The position numbers and the translations under genes are program-made. The notes under the pieces were generated by a model that was given only the letters and a program-made list of their open reading frames with translations, did no database searches and had not been told where the DNA came from. From NCBI RefSeq assembly GCF_036885605.1, contig NZ_CP142523.1:3410001-3474000 (forward strand): a stretch of 64,000 bases of DNA. The letters run 5' to 3'. How positions within the stretch are numbered: position 1 is the first letter of the stretch; each line of letters opens with the position of its first letter. The stretch is from Janthinobacterium sp. TB1-E2 (GTDB lineage Bacteria; Pseudomonadota; Gammaproteobacteria; Burkholderiales; Burkholderiaceae_D). Positions 25,703 to 33,373 of this stretch are shown here, piece by piece.

Positions 25703-26859
25703 GGCGTGCCCCGGCGCGCCGCCAGCCAGGGCGCGATGACGGCGGCGATGCGCGTAGCCGCGTGGCCGTCCCACAGCGGTGGAATGCGGCCCTGCTTGCC
25801 GCCCGTCTCCAGGATGCCCCGCGCCAGCGCCAAAATGGTGGCCGGGTCCGTGCCGGCCAGCGTATTCGTGCCGTCGCTCACGGTGACGGGGCGCTCCGTA
25901 TTGTCGCGCAGGGTCAAGCAGGGCACGCCCAGGGCCGTGCTTTCTTCCTGCACCCCGCCCGAATCCGTCAGCACCAGGCGCGCGTCCTGCATCAGGCCCA
26001 GCATTTCCAAATAGCCCAGCGGCGGCAGGCGGACGATGGCATGGCGCGCCAGCAGCGGTTCCAGGCCCGCCAGGCGCAGGCCGGCCAGGGTGCGCGGGTG
26101 GATGGGAAACAGCAGTGGCAGTTGTTGCGACAATTGCCCCAGCGCCCCCAGCAGCGCTTCCAGTTGCGCCGGCGCATCCACATTCGATGGCCGGTGCAGG
26201 GTCATCAGGCCATACGCGGCCGGGCAGGCGTGGCCGTGGGCGCGCAGGGCGGCGGCGGGCGGTACGGCGCGCGGCAGTTGCCGCCGCAGGCTGTCGATCA
26301 TGACGTTGCCCGTGAAGTGGATGCGTTCGGGGGCGATGCCTTCGCGCAGCAGGTTGGCGCGGGCGCCTTCCTCGCTGGTCAGCAGCAGGCTGGATAACTG
26401 GTCCGTCAGCACGCGGTTGATTTCCTCGGGCATGCGCCGGTCGCCGCTGCGCAAGCCCGCCTCGACGTGGATCACGGGAATGCCCCGCTTGGCCGCCACC
26501 AGTGCGCAAGCCAAGGTGGAATTGACGTCGCCCACCACCAGCACGCCATCGGGCGCCAGCGGCGGATGCGCGTCGAGCACGGCGTCGAAGCGGCGCATGA
26601 TCTCGGCCGTCTGCTGCGCGTGGTTGCCCGAGCCCACGTCGAGGCAGATGTCGGGCGGGCGCAGATCCAGGTCCGCAAACAGCTGGCCATTCATGGCCGT
26701 GTCGTAATGCTGGCCCGTATGCAGCAAGGTCACGCGCACGGCGGGCGCCTGGCGGGCCAGGGCGGCCAGGATGGGCGCCATCTTCATCAGGTTGGGGCGC
26801 GCGGCCACCACGCACAGCAGGTGCGCCGGCACGGCGGACGCAAGAGAGGGGTCGGACAT
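25699..26859 (-). CDS. wecB: UDP-N-acetylglucosamine 2-epimerase, non-hydrolysing
   Basis: A 386-residue WecB-type epimerase that interconverts UDP-GlcNAc and UDP-ManNAc in the cytoplasm. Motifs seen: VAARPNLMKMAPIL, TGQHYDTAMNGQLF, VVGDVNSTLACALVA, HVEAGLRSGDRRMPEEINR, TGNVMIDSLRR, and LTDSGGVQEESTALGVPC near the C-terminus, the donor-binding serine/glycine loop. It provides an amino-sugar nucleotide to the exopolysaccharide. WecB is a regular member of XrtA loci. It follows the beta-barrel gene by nine bases, and its stop overlaps the deacetylase GTG start. Confidence 0.94.
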   Translation of the reverse strand: MSDPSLASAVPAHLLCVVAARPNLMKMAPILAALARQAPAVRVTLLHTGQHYDTAMNGQLFADLDLRPPDICLDVGSGNHAQQTAEIMRRFDAVLDAHPPLAPDGVLVVGDVNSTLACALVAAKRGIPVIHVEAGLRSGDRRMPEEINRVLTDQLSSLLLTSEEGARANLLREGIAPERIHFTGNVMIDSLRRQLPRAVPPAAALRAHGHACPAAYGLMTLHRPSNVDAPAQLEALLGALGQLSQQLPLLFPIHPRTLAGLRLAGLEPLLARHAIVRLPPLGYLEMLGLMQDARLVLTDSGGVQEESTALGVPCLTLRDNTERPVTVSDGTNTLAGTDPATILALARGILETGGKQGRIPPLWDGHAATRIAAVIAPWLAARRGTP

Positions 26860-26868
26860 GCGGGCTCC

Positions 26869-28398
26869 TTAGAATTGCATGGTGAGCGTGGCGCTGACGC
26901 CGTTTTCGCGGTAGTCGCCGCCGCGGTTGCTGGCGTGCCGCGTGTGCCGCACGTCGATGCTGGCCGTCATGTTCGGCTGCAGGATGCGCGTGTAGCCGGC
27001 CGTCAAGGTGATGTTGTTGTCGCGCCGGGGTACGCTCAGCGAGCGCACGCTGGCGTAGCCGGCATTGATATTCACGCTGGTGCGCGAACTGGCTTGCCAG
27101 CTCCAGCCCACATTGCCGCCGATCTGGCGCGTGCGGTCTTCGCTGCCGAATTCCACGCCGGGCAGCAAGCCGCTGTCGATGCCGCTGGCCGTTTGCGCCG
27201 TGCGGTCGACGGCGGTGATGCCGGCGATCATCGTGCTTTTCGCCGTGGCGCGCGCCATCGTCAGCTTCAGCTGCTTTTGCAGGAAATAGCGGTGGCTGAA
27301 GTAATTGATGGCGCCCCGTTCCGGCCCCAGGCTGTTGGCGTAGCGCAGGAAGGCATCGATGCGCAGGCGCCGGTCGCGCGCATTGGGAAAGATGCCGCGC
27401 CACAATTGATCGAGCAACTGGCCCGCGTCGCGGTTGCCCAGGCGCGAAAACTGCGTCGGCATGGTGGTGATGTTTTCGCTGTAGTTCAGTTGCCAGTTGG
27501 TATGGCGCTGCAGGAACGTGGCGTCCAGGCTGTAGGTGGTGCCAAAGAAGCGCTTGCCCGTGCTGAAGGCGACGCTGGTGCGCGGCGACGGTGTCCACAC
27601 GCCGCCCAGCGACCAGAAGCGGCCCTCGGGCGCCTTGCCGCTGGCCGAGATATAACCTTCCTTTTCCATGCCGCCGCTGGCCGTGGCCGACCATTTGCTG
27701 CTGAACGGATAACGCAGGCCCACGCTGCTGCGCTGCATGCGCACGGGCGCCAGCTTGCTGTCCTGCGTGCGGCGCACGTCGTGGCTGGCGTTCCAGGTCC
27801 AGCCGGTGCCGCGCGGCTCGCCGCTGAGCAGCAATTCCATTTCATCGCTGTGCACGGACAGCAAGTCGCCGCCGCTGTCGACCGTGTTGCGCGTATAGCG
27901 CAGCTCGGCCGTGGCCAGGCCGCGGAAACGGTGGCGCAAATAGGGGCTGATGCCCATGGTGCGCACGGTGCTGGCATTGTCCGTGTCGGGCAGGTCGTCG
28001 ATCAATTGGGGGCCGAACGGCGAGATGTTGCGCCGGCTCACGCTGGCGTTGGCATCGATAAAGAACCAGTCCTTGACCAGCTCGGCGTCGGCCGAGGCCT
28101 GCAGTTCGTGGTTGTCGGTATCGGCCCGCTGTCCGGACAGGTATTTGTGCCAGCTGTAATCGAGGTGGACGCGCAGGCGGGGGCCGGTGCCGATGAGGGC
28201 GATGGCGGGCGCGATTTCCGTGATGAAGTCCGATTGCGCCTTGCCGGGCGGCGCGCGCAAGGCATTGTCCGTATAGCTTTCGCGCAGGCGCAGCGACGGT
28301 TTTGCCAGCCAGTCGATGGCACTGGCCGGCACGGGCAGCAGCAGCGACAGCAAGGGCAGCAGCGGTAGCGAGCCCCGGCGGCTAGTCGTAATGGCCAT
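26869..28398 (-). CDS. PEP-CTERM system-associated outer-membrane beta-barrel protein
   Basis: A 509-residue protein with a signal peptide (SLPLLPLLSLLLPVPASA), then alternating hydrophobic/polar strands and a terminal Phe (ATLTMQF), the classic beta-barrel signature. The opening IDWLAKPSLRLRESYTDNALR fits the TIGR03016 family that always sits beside the XrtA chain-length and kinase genes. The likely role is the outer-membrane channel or export assembly for the polysaccharide (inference). The first codons overlap the autokinase gene by 17 bases. No lipobox is present. Confidence 0.9.
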   Translation of the reverse strand: MAITTSRRGSLPLLPLLSLLLPVPASAIDWLAKPSLRLRESYTDNALRAPPGKAQSDFITEIAPAIALIGTGPRLRVHLDYSWHKYLSGQRADTDNHELQASADAELVKDWFFIDANASVSRRNISPFGPQLIDDLPDTDNASTVRTMGISPYLRHRFRGLATAELRYTRNTVDSGGDLLSVHSDEMELLLSGEPRGTGWTWNASHDVRRTQDSKLAPVRMQRSSVGLRYPFSSKWSATASGGMEKEGYISASGKAPEGRFWSLGGVWTPSPRTSVAFSTGKRFFGTTYSLDATFLQRHTNWQLNYSENITTMPTQFSRLGNRDAGQLLDQLWRGIFPNARDRRLRIDAFLRYANSLGPERGAINYFSHRYFLQKQLKLTMARATAKSTMIAGITAVDRTAQTASGIDSGLLPGVEFGSEDRTRQIGGNVGWSWQASSRTSVNINAGYASVRSLSVPRRDNNITLTAGYTRILQPNMTASIDVRHTRHASNRGGDYRENGVSATLTMQF

Positions 28399-29221
28399 AG
28401 CCGTAGTAGTCGTTGCCGGGGAACGATTTGGTCTTGTTGTAGATCAAATGAATGTGTTCGCACGACTCGATCTGCCGCAGCGCCTCCTTGACGGCGTGCT
28501 GGGTCGTTGTTTCCGCCTCGACCACCATCACCACTTGGCCCATTTGCCCCACCAGCGCGTGCGCTTCGCTGGTGATCAGCAGGGGCGGCGAATCGAAGAC
28601 GACGATGCGGTCGCCATAGCGGCTGGCGATCTCGGCCAGCAACCGGCTCATCGCGCGGCTGGCCAGCAATTCCGTCGCGTGCTTGTTGCTGCGCCCGGCG
28701 GGAAGGATGCTCAGGTTGGCCACGTTGGTTTTCAGGATCACGTCGGCCATGGCCAGTTGCGGGTCCAACAGCACGTCCATCAGCCCCGGCTCCGGCGGCA
28801 GGCCCAGCACCTTCAGCACGGACGGGCGCGCCACGTCGGCATCGACCAGCAGCACCGTGATATCGAGTTCCATGGCGATGCTCATGGCCAGGTTGACGGC
28901 GCAGTAGGTCTTGCCTTCGCCCGGCATGGCGCTGGTGACGACGATCAGGTTGCCGTGGCGGATGGTGTCGCTGCCGCTGCCGCTGGCGCGCGCCTGGCGC
29001 AGCAGCGGGCGCTTGATGATGCGGAAATCCTCGGCCACGGCGCTGCGCCCGCCATCGTGCGTGAGCATGCCTTGCTCGGCCAGCCGGGCCAGGTTCAGGG
29101 CGCGGTAGCGGGGCGACCGGCTTGCATCCGCGCCATCCGTACCGTTCACTGTATAAGGCACGCTGGCCTCGGCCACGCCGAGGATCGTGGGTTCGTGCTT
29201 GCCGCTGTCCTTGCTGCTCAT
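28382..29221 (-). CDS. XrtA-associated tyrosine autokinase (BY-kinase)
   Basis: A 279-residue cytoplasmic BY-kinase (TIGR03018 pattern). Walker A is TSAMPGEGKT at 96-105, the Walker A' block LLVDADVARPS near 124-134, and IVVFDSPPLL is Walker B. The C-terminus is a Tyr cluster (DYYGYGHYD), the autophosphorylation tail. It pairs with the membrane-bound chain-length determinant encoded next to it, cycling phosphorylation to control chain length and export. ATG 29221 follows GGGAG. It lies 16 bases after the chain-length gene. Confidence 0.94.
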   Translation of the reverse strand: MSSKDSGKHEPTILGVAEASVPYTVNGTDGADASRSPRYRALNLARLAEQGMLTHDGGRSAVAEDFRIIKRPLLRQARASGSGSDTIRHGNLIVVTSAMPGEGKTYCAVNLAMSIAMELDITVLLVDADVARPSVLKVLGLPPEPGLMDVLLDPQLAMADVILKTNVANLSILPAGRSNKHATELLASRAMSRLLAEIASRYGDRIVVFDSPPLLITSEAHALVGQMGQVVMVVEAETTTQHAVKEALRQIESCEHIHLIYNKTKSFPGNDYYGYGHYD

Positions 29222-29237
29222 CGTCGCTCCCTTGGAT

Positions 29238-30767
29238 CTAGAATTTCAGCAGCGCGGCCGTCATGACCCCGCCGTACAGGACGAACAGGCTGCCCAGGCA
29301 GGCGCCAAAGCCATAGCGGGCGCGGCGGCGGCGTACCTGCTGCAGCGGCGTCCAGTTCATCGATACCGTGCCCAGCACGTTCAAGCCTGTGGCATCGCGC
29401 AGTTCGGAGGGGCTGAGGAAGGTGGGGCGCACCTGGCTGATGAGCAAGGCCGTGGCGACGCCGGCCACCAGGGCCGCGCCCAGCGCCGCGCTGAACAGCA
29501 GCGGGCGGTTCGGGCCGACGGGCGCATATTGCACCGTGGGCGGGTCGATGATCTTGAAGGCCATCATGTCGGTGGTGGAACTGAGTTCGCCCGACAGCTT
29601 GGCCGCTTCGCGCCGGCCGATCAGCTTTTCATAGTTTTCCTTGTTGATGATGTAGTCGCGGTTGAGCTGCGCCAGCTGCGATTCCACCTCGGGCACGGCA
29701 TTGCTTTGCGCCAGCAGGCGCTCGTTGCGCGCGCTGTATTCCTGCACGCGGGCGCGGATGGCGGCCACCTTGGCGTCCGCATCCGTCAGCGCCACCTTCA
29801 GCTGCTGCAGCATGGGGCTGTAGTTCTTGCCCGGGTCGCCGGACGCCGCTTTCAGCTTGTTTTCCTCGATCTTGCGTTCTTCCAGCTGGGCCACCAGGCG
29901 CTTCGAGGCGATGATGTCGGGATGCAGTTCGGTAAATTGCATGCGCAGGCTGTCGAGGTTCTTGTTGATCGAGGCGATGCGCTCGTCGAGCTCGGGATTC
30001 GTGATGGCCGACGCGCTGGGCTCCAGGTCGAGCACGGGCTCGTCGCCCTCGATCTGGCTCTGGATGGCCTTGCGTGCCTGTTCCGCCTCGACCAGTTCCA
30101 GTTTGGCATTGTTCAGGCTATCGGACGACATCAGCAGCTGGCTGCCATAGTCGATGCCCTGGCGCGGCAGCAGCAGGTTGTTGCGGATCTTGAATTCCTT
30201 CACCAGGTTTTCCGCCGCGCTCAGCTTGTCCTCGTAATTCTTGATCTGCTCGTCGATGAACTGCACCGCCTTTTGCGAGTCGCCTTTCTTTCCCTGGAAA
30301 CTGCCTTCGACAAAGATGGTCAGCAGGCTTTGCACGACGTCGCGCACGAGCTTGGGGTCGCGTCCGCTGTAGCTGATGGTGTAGATGTCATACGCGTTGG
30401 TGCCCGTGATCTTGATGCGGCTCATCAAGTTGTCCAGCTGGGCTTCGTGCTCGCGTACGGTCTTCGAGTCCAGGTCGAGGTCGACCATGCGCATGACGCG
30501 CTCCACGTTCGGGCGGCTGAGCAGGGTGCGGCTCATGATGGCCACCTGCTGTTCCGTGTTCGGCACGCTGGTCATGCCGGCCATCAGCGGCTTGAGGATG
30601 GTTTGCGTATCGACAAACACGCGCGCCGACGTCTGGTAATCGTCGGGCAGGGTGATCACCTTGATGAAGCCGCCGATGGCCACCAGCCACGCCACCAGCA
30701 CCGCATGCCAGCGGTACTTCCAGATGCCTTTCAAGCCGGAAAGCAGTTGCTGTATCAATTCTTCCAT
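29238..30767 (-). CDS. XrtA system polysaccharide chain-length determinant (Wzz/PCP family)
   Basis: A 509-residue inner-membrane co-polymerase (TIGR03007 pattern). One helix lies near the N-terminus (WHAVLVAWLVAIGGFIKVI) and another before the C-terminus (LLFSAALGAALVAGVATAL). Between them is a long periplasmic coiled-coil section rich in Glu, Lys and Leu (residues ~170-420). A short cytoplasmic end lacks a kinase domain, which is supplied by the separate autokinase. ATG 30767 has AGGAAG seven bases upstream. This is the first gene of the long leftward operon that runs to 14073. Confidence 0.93.
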   Translation of the reverse strand: MEELIQQLLSGLKGIWKYRWHAVLVAWLVAIGGFIKVITLPDDYQTSARVFVDTQTILKPLMAGMTSVPNTEQQVAIMSRTLLSRPNVERVMRMVDLDLDSKTVREHEAQLDNLMSRIKITGTNAYDIYTISYSGRDPKLVRDVVQSLLTIFVEGSFQGKKGDSQKAVQFIDEQIKNYEDKLSAAENLVKEFKIRNNLLLPRQGIDYGSQLLMSSDSLNNAKLELVEAEQARKAIQSQIEGDEPVLDLEPSASAITNPELDERIASINKNLDSLRMQFTELHPDIIASKRLVAQLEERKIEENKLKAASGDPGKNYSPMLQQLKVALTDADAKVAAIRARVQEYSARNERLLAQSNAVPEVESQLAQLNRDYIINKENYEKLIGRREAAKLSGELSSTTDMMAFKIIDPPTVQYAPVGPNRPLLFSAALGAALVAGVATALLISQVRPTFLSPSELRDATGLNVLGTVSMNWTPLQQVRRRRARYGFGACLGSLFVLYGGVMTAALLKF

Positions 30768-30841
30768 GTCGCTTCCTTCAGGTAACGGTGCTGCCCGGTA
30801 GATGGGTTGGCGGCGCGGACAACGACGGCGTCTTGCAAGAA

Positions 30842-30869
30842 ATACTTGCTTGTTGAGTAAGCAAAGTAT
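30842..30869. promoter_or_regulatory. inverted repeat in the divergent exopolysaccharide promoter region
   Basis: ATACTTGCTT (30842-30851) faces AAGCAAAGTAT (30859-30869); apart from one extra base the arms are perfect complements around a 7-base centre. It lies 75 bases upstream of the chain-length ATG and about 150 bases before the export gene, so it could be an operator controlling both operons. No sigma-54 promoter could be recognised in this 254-base gap. Confidence 0.5.
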
Positions 30870-31021
30870 AGGGCGGCTGTGGAGCAAGATTTCCCAAGAT
30901 GATTGCTTCTTGATACGCCTCAAGGTTCACTTGCCGGGTTTTAATAATCATAGGAAGTTCGCGGCCCAGGCTGGTTCTGCGGGGCCGGCCATGGACGCGC
31001 ATCGACTCGAAGAGGCTCCGC

Positions 31022-31645
31022 ATGAATCCATTTCGCCGTGCATTTGTCTGCAACACGCTGGTCCTGGCGGGCGCCGCCAGCCTGCTGGGTGCCTGCCGCA
31101 TGCGCCATCCGCTGGCGCCTTCCGACGACAGCGCCCCCATGCACGATTACCTGATCGGTCCGGGCGACTCCGTCAACATCATCGTCTGGCGCAATCCGGA
31201 AGTGTCGCTGACGGTGGCCGTGCGGCCGGACGGCAAGATCACCACGCCGCTGGTCGAGGATTTGCCCGCCAGCGGCAAGACATCGACCCAGCTGGCGCGC
31301 GACATCGAGCAAGCCTTGAGCAAGTTCATCCAGCAACCCGTGGTGACGGTGATCGTCACGAATTTCTCGGGACCGTATGGCGAGCAGATCCGCGTCATCG
31401 GCGAGGCGGCCAAGCCGCAGGCGCTGCCGTACCGGCTGGGCATGTCGCTGATGGACGTGCTCATCGCCGTGGGCGGCATCACCGATTTCGCGGCCGGCAA
31501 CAAGGCCAGCATCATCCGCGTGCGCGAAGGCAACCAGCAGCAGTTGAGGGTGCGGCTCGACGATTTGCTGAAGGAAGGCGATATTTCGGCCAATGTCATG
31601 ATGCGGCCGGGCGACGTGTTATTGATACCGGAAAGCTTTTTTTAA
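31022..31645 (+). CDS. XrtA/PEP-CTERM polysaccharide export lipoprotein (Wza-like)
   Basis: A 207-residue outer-membrane polysaccharide export protein. It has a lipoprotein signal with lipobox LLGAC (Cys25), then the poly_export domain opening DYLIGPGDSVNIIVWRNPE, VRPDGKITTPLVEDL, and a SLBB-like C-terminal half (IRVIGEAAKPQALPYRLGMSL, VMMRPGDVLLIPESFF). It matches the TIGR03027 pattern and is shorter than Wza, as usual for this subfamily. It forms the periplasm-to-outer-membrane conduit with the beta-barrel protein and the chain-length determinant. Its promoter must lie in the gap shared with the divergent operon. Confidence 0.93.
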   Translation: MNPFRRAFVCNTLVLAGAASLLGACRMRHPLAPSDDSAPMHDYLIGPGDSVNIIVWRNPEVSLTVAVRPDGKITTPLVEDLPASGKTSTQLARDIEQALSKFIQQPVVTVIVTNFSGPYGEQIRVIGEAAKPQALPYRLGMSLMDVLIAVGGITDFAAGNKASIIRVREGNQQQLRVRLDDLLKEGDISANVMMRPGDVLLIPESFF

Positions 31646-31845
31646 CAGCAAGCTTATCAATATCAAAACAGCAATTATATTTGCCATTTTGTACTTATAG
31701 ACAAATTTCATCGTGTTATTTTGCTATCCAAAGGTAAATTTCTTCTGTTTTTTTAGCTATTGCTGGGAACTTCTCCAGTTTTTCTCTTGTCACAAGGCAT
31801 TGGCTTCAGTCCGTCTCGACGGCTGCCGATGAACGTGAGGACAAG
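31646..31845. other. AT-rich leader of the N-acyltransferase gene
   Basis: A 200-base intergenic stretch that is much richer in T and A than the genes around it, with several T runs, most conspicuous between 31660 and 31790. It must carry the promoter of the N-acyltransferase, but I cannot pick a convincing -35/-10 pair. GTGAGGAC just before 31846 is the ribosome site. Confidence 0.4.
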
Positions 31846-32592
31846 ATGAGCTTTGAAGATGAACCCATAATTTCCTTCGACACGCCAGGCAACTTCAGTG
31901 ATCTGGTGGTGGGCGAGGGGCAGATCGACCCGGCCATGGAGCATGAGCTCGACCTGCAGCGCTTTCATATCCGCATGGCCAATTCGCGTGGCCGGCGCGA
32001 AGCGGCCAGTTTGCTGATCCGCAAGATGTACGGCTGGCGCGGCTATGCCGTCGATCCCTGCACCGCGCATGCGCTGAATAAAATCACGCTGTTCGCGGAA
32101 ACGGCCGGCACCACCGTCGGCACCATGACCTTGTGCCTCGATAACGACGAGACGGGCTTGCCCGCCGATGAAAACTTTCGCGACAAGCTCGACGTCCTGC
32201 GCGAGCAAGGCCGGCGCCTGTGCGAACCGTCGCGCCTGGCCATCGACAAGGGCGTAAGCAAGCGTGTGTTTGCGGCGCTGATTCATATTTCTTATATCTA
32301 TGCCCACAATATTCACGGCTTTACGGATTACGTGATTGAAGTCAACCCGCGCCACGTGGTGTTTTACAAGCGCATGCTGGGTTTCCAAGACTTCGGCGGC
32401 GAGCGCGAGTGCACGCGCGTGGGGGCGCCGGCCGTGCTGCTACGGCTGGACCTCGATTACATGGGGGCCCAGATCCGTAAATTCGGTGGCCTGATGGAAC
32501 AGCATGGGGGTGAACGGTCGTTTTACCCCTTTTTTTTTCCGACATGGGATGAGCCCGGTATTACCGGCCGGCTGAGGCAGGGGCGCAACTGA
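31846..32592 (+). CDS. PEP-CTERM/exosortase-associated N-acyltransferase (FeeM-like)
   Basis: A 248-residue acyltransferase of the autoinducer-synthase-like GNAT group (TIGR03694 pattern). Characteristic pieces are FHIRMANSRGRREAASLLIRKMYGWRGY, TTVGTMTLCLDNDETGLPAD, LCEPSRLAID and VIEVNPRHVVFYKRMLGFQ. Relatives include FeeM N-acyl amino acid synthases and LuxI-type enzymes, which take acyl-ACP. In XrtA loci it is regularly present but its product is unknown; a lipid-like signal or modification of the polysaccharide are both possible. It has its own AT-rich leader, and the convergent protease gene ends four bases after it. Confidence 0.88.
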   Translation: MSFEDEPIISFDTPGNFSDLVVGEGQIDPAMEHELDLQRFHIRMANSRGRREAASLLIRKMYGWRGYAVDPCTAHALNKITLFAETAGTTVGTMTLCLDNDETGLPADENFRDKLDVLREQGRRLCEPSRLAIDKGVSKRVFAALIHISYIYAHNIHGFTDYVIEVNPRHVVFYKRMLGFQDFGGERECTRVGAPAVLLRLDLDYMGAQIRKFGGLMEQHGGERSFYPFFFPTWDEPGITGRLRQGRN

Positions 32593-32596
32593 CGAT

Positions 32597-33373
32597 TCAT
32601 TTATTCTTCAGCAAGATCGCCTGCATGTGGCTGCCTGGAATCGCGTACGTGATGCCGCTGGGCGCGCTGATGGCGGCCTCTTTGAGGCCCTTGACGTACA
32701 CCATGTTGACGATGCCGTAGACGAGACCGGTCTCGGGATCGAACAAGGGGCTGCCGCTGCTGCCCGGATACGCCGTCGCGTCCAGCTGGAACACGGTGTA
32801 CGGCGCCTTTTGCAGCTGCGCCAGGCGCCGCACGTCGAGGCGCTGGGCGTTTTCGCTGGGCATGACCACCGGTGTCAGCGATGACACGGTGGCGCGGTGC
32901 GTCACGTGGCGCAGTCCGAGCAAGGTGCCCAGTGGAAATCCCGTAAAGGCCATGGCCTGGCCTTCGCGCACCGTGGCCGCGTCGCCCAGCGCCAGGGCGG
33001 GCAGGGGCGCGCCCGCCAGGCGCAGCAAGGCCAGGTCGTGTTCCGTGTCCAGCGCCTGGACCTTGGCGGGGCGAAATTGCGTTACTTCGCCCTGGCCCGT
33101 GAGTATGCCGATGACTTCGTTCGGATTGGCGTCAAGCAGTTTCTGGATCACATGGGCGCAAGTGAGCACGCTCAAGCCGTCACCGGTCACGAAACCCGTG
33201 CCGATGAAATTCATCGGTGGCGTGCGCGTTTTTTGCAGGCTGCCCACGCCGACGATCGATGGTTTGATGCGCGCGATGGTTTGCGCCAGCGGCGCATCGG
33301 CGCGGCACGGCGCGCTGGCCAAGGCCAGGCAAAACACGAGGGCGGACAAGCATGTAAACGGCAGGGCTTTCAT
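32597..33373 (-). CDS. periplasmic trypsin-like serine protease
   Basis: A 258-residue S1-family protease with an N-terminal signal peptide (cleavage likely after ASAPCRA). The catalytic triad is visible: His74 in LTCAHVI, Asp113 in TEHDLALL, Ser206 in YPGSSGSPLF. No PDZ domain, unlike DegP. The ATG overlaps the stop of the O-antigen-ligase-like gene, so it is translationally coupled to it and to PrsT upstream. It may process or quality-control secreted proteins of the exosortase system (inference). Confidence 0.88.
   Translation of the reverse strand: MKALPFTCLSALVFCLALASAPCRADAPLAQTIARIKPSIVGVGSLQKTRTPPMNFIGTGFVTGDGLSVLTCAHVIQKLLDANPNEVIGILTGQGEVTQFRPAKVQALDTEHDLALLRLAGAPLPALALGDAATVREGQAMAFTGFPLGTLLGLRHVTHRATVSSLTPVVMPSENAQRLDVRRLAQLQKAPYTVFQLDATAYPGSSGSPLFDPETGLVYGIVNMVYVKGLKEAAISAPSGITYAIPGSHMQAILLKNK

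Noticed and set aside
25703..27694. N-terminal extension of the deacetylase to 947 codons
   Set aside because: It runs through wecB and the beta-barrel gene in a wrong frame; GTG 25702 gives the family N-terminus.
26467..28368. Rightward 633-codon open frame
   Set aside because: Antisense to wecB and the beta-barrel gene; His/Gln-rich shadow.
30768..31021. Sigma-54 promoter for the divergent exopolysaccharide operons
   Set aside because: Searched for GG-N10-GC with the usual flanks on both strands and found none convincing.
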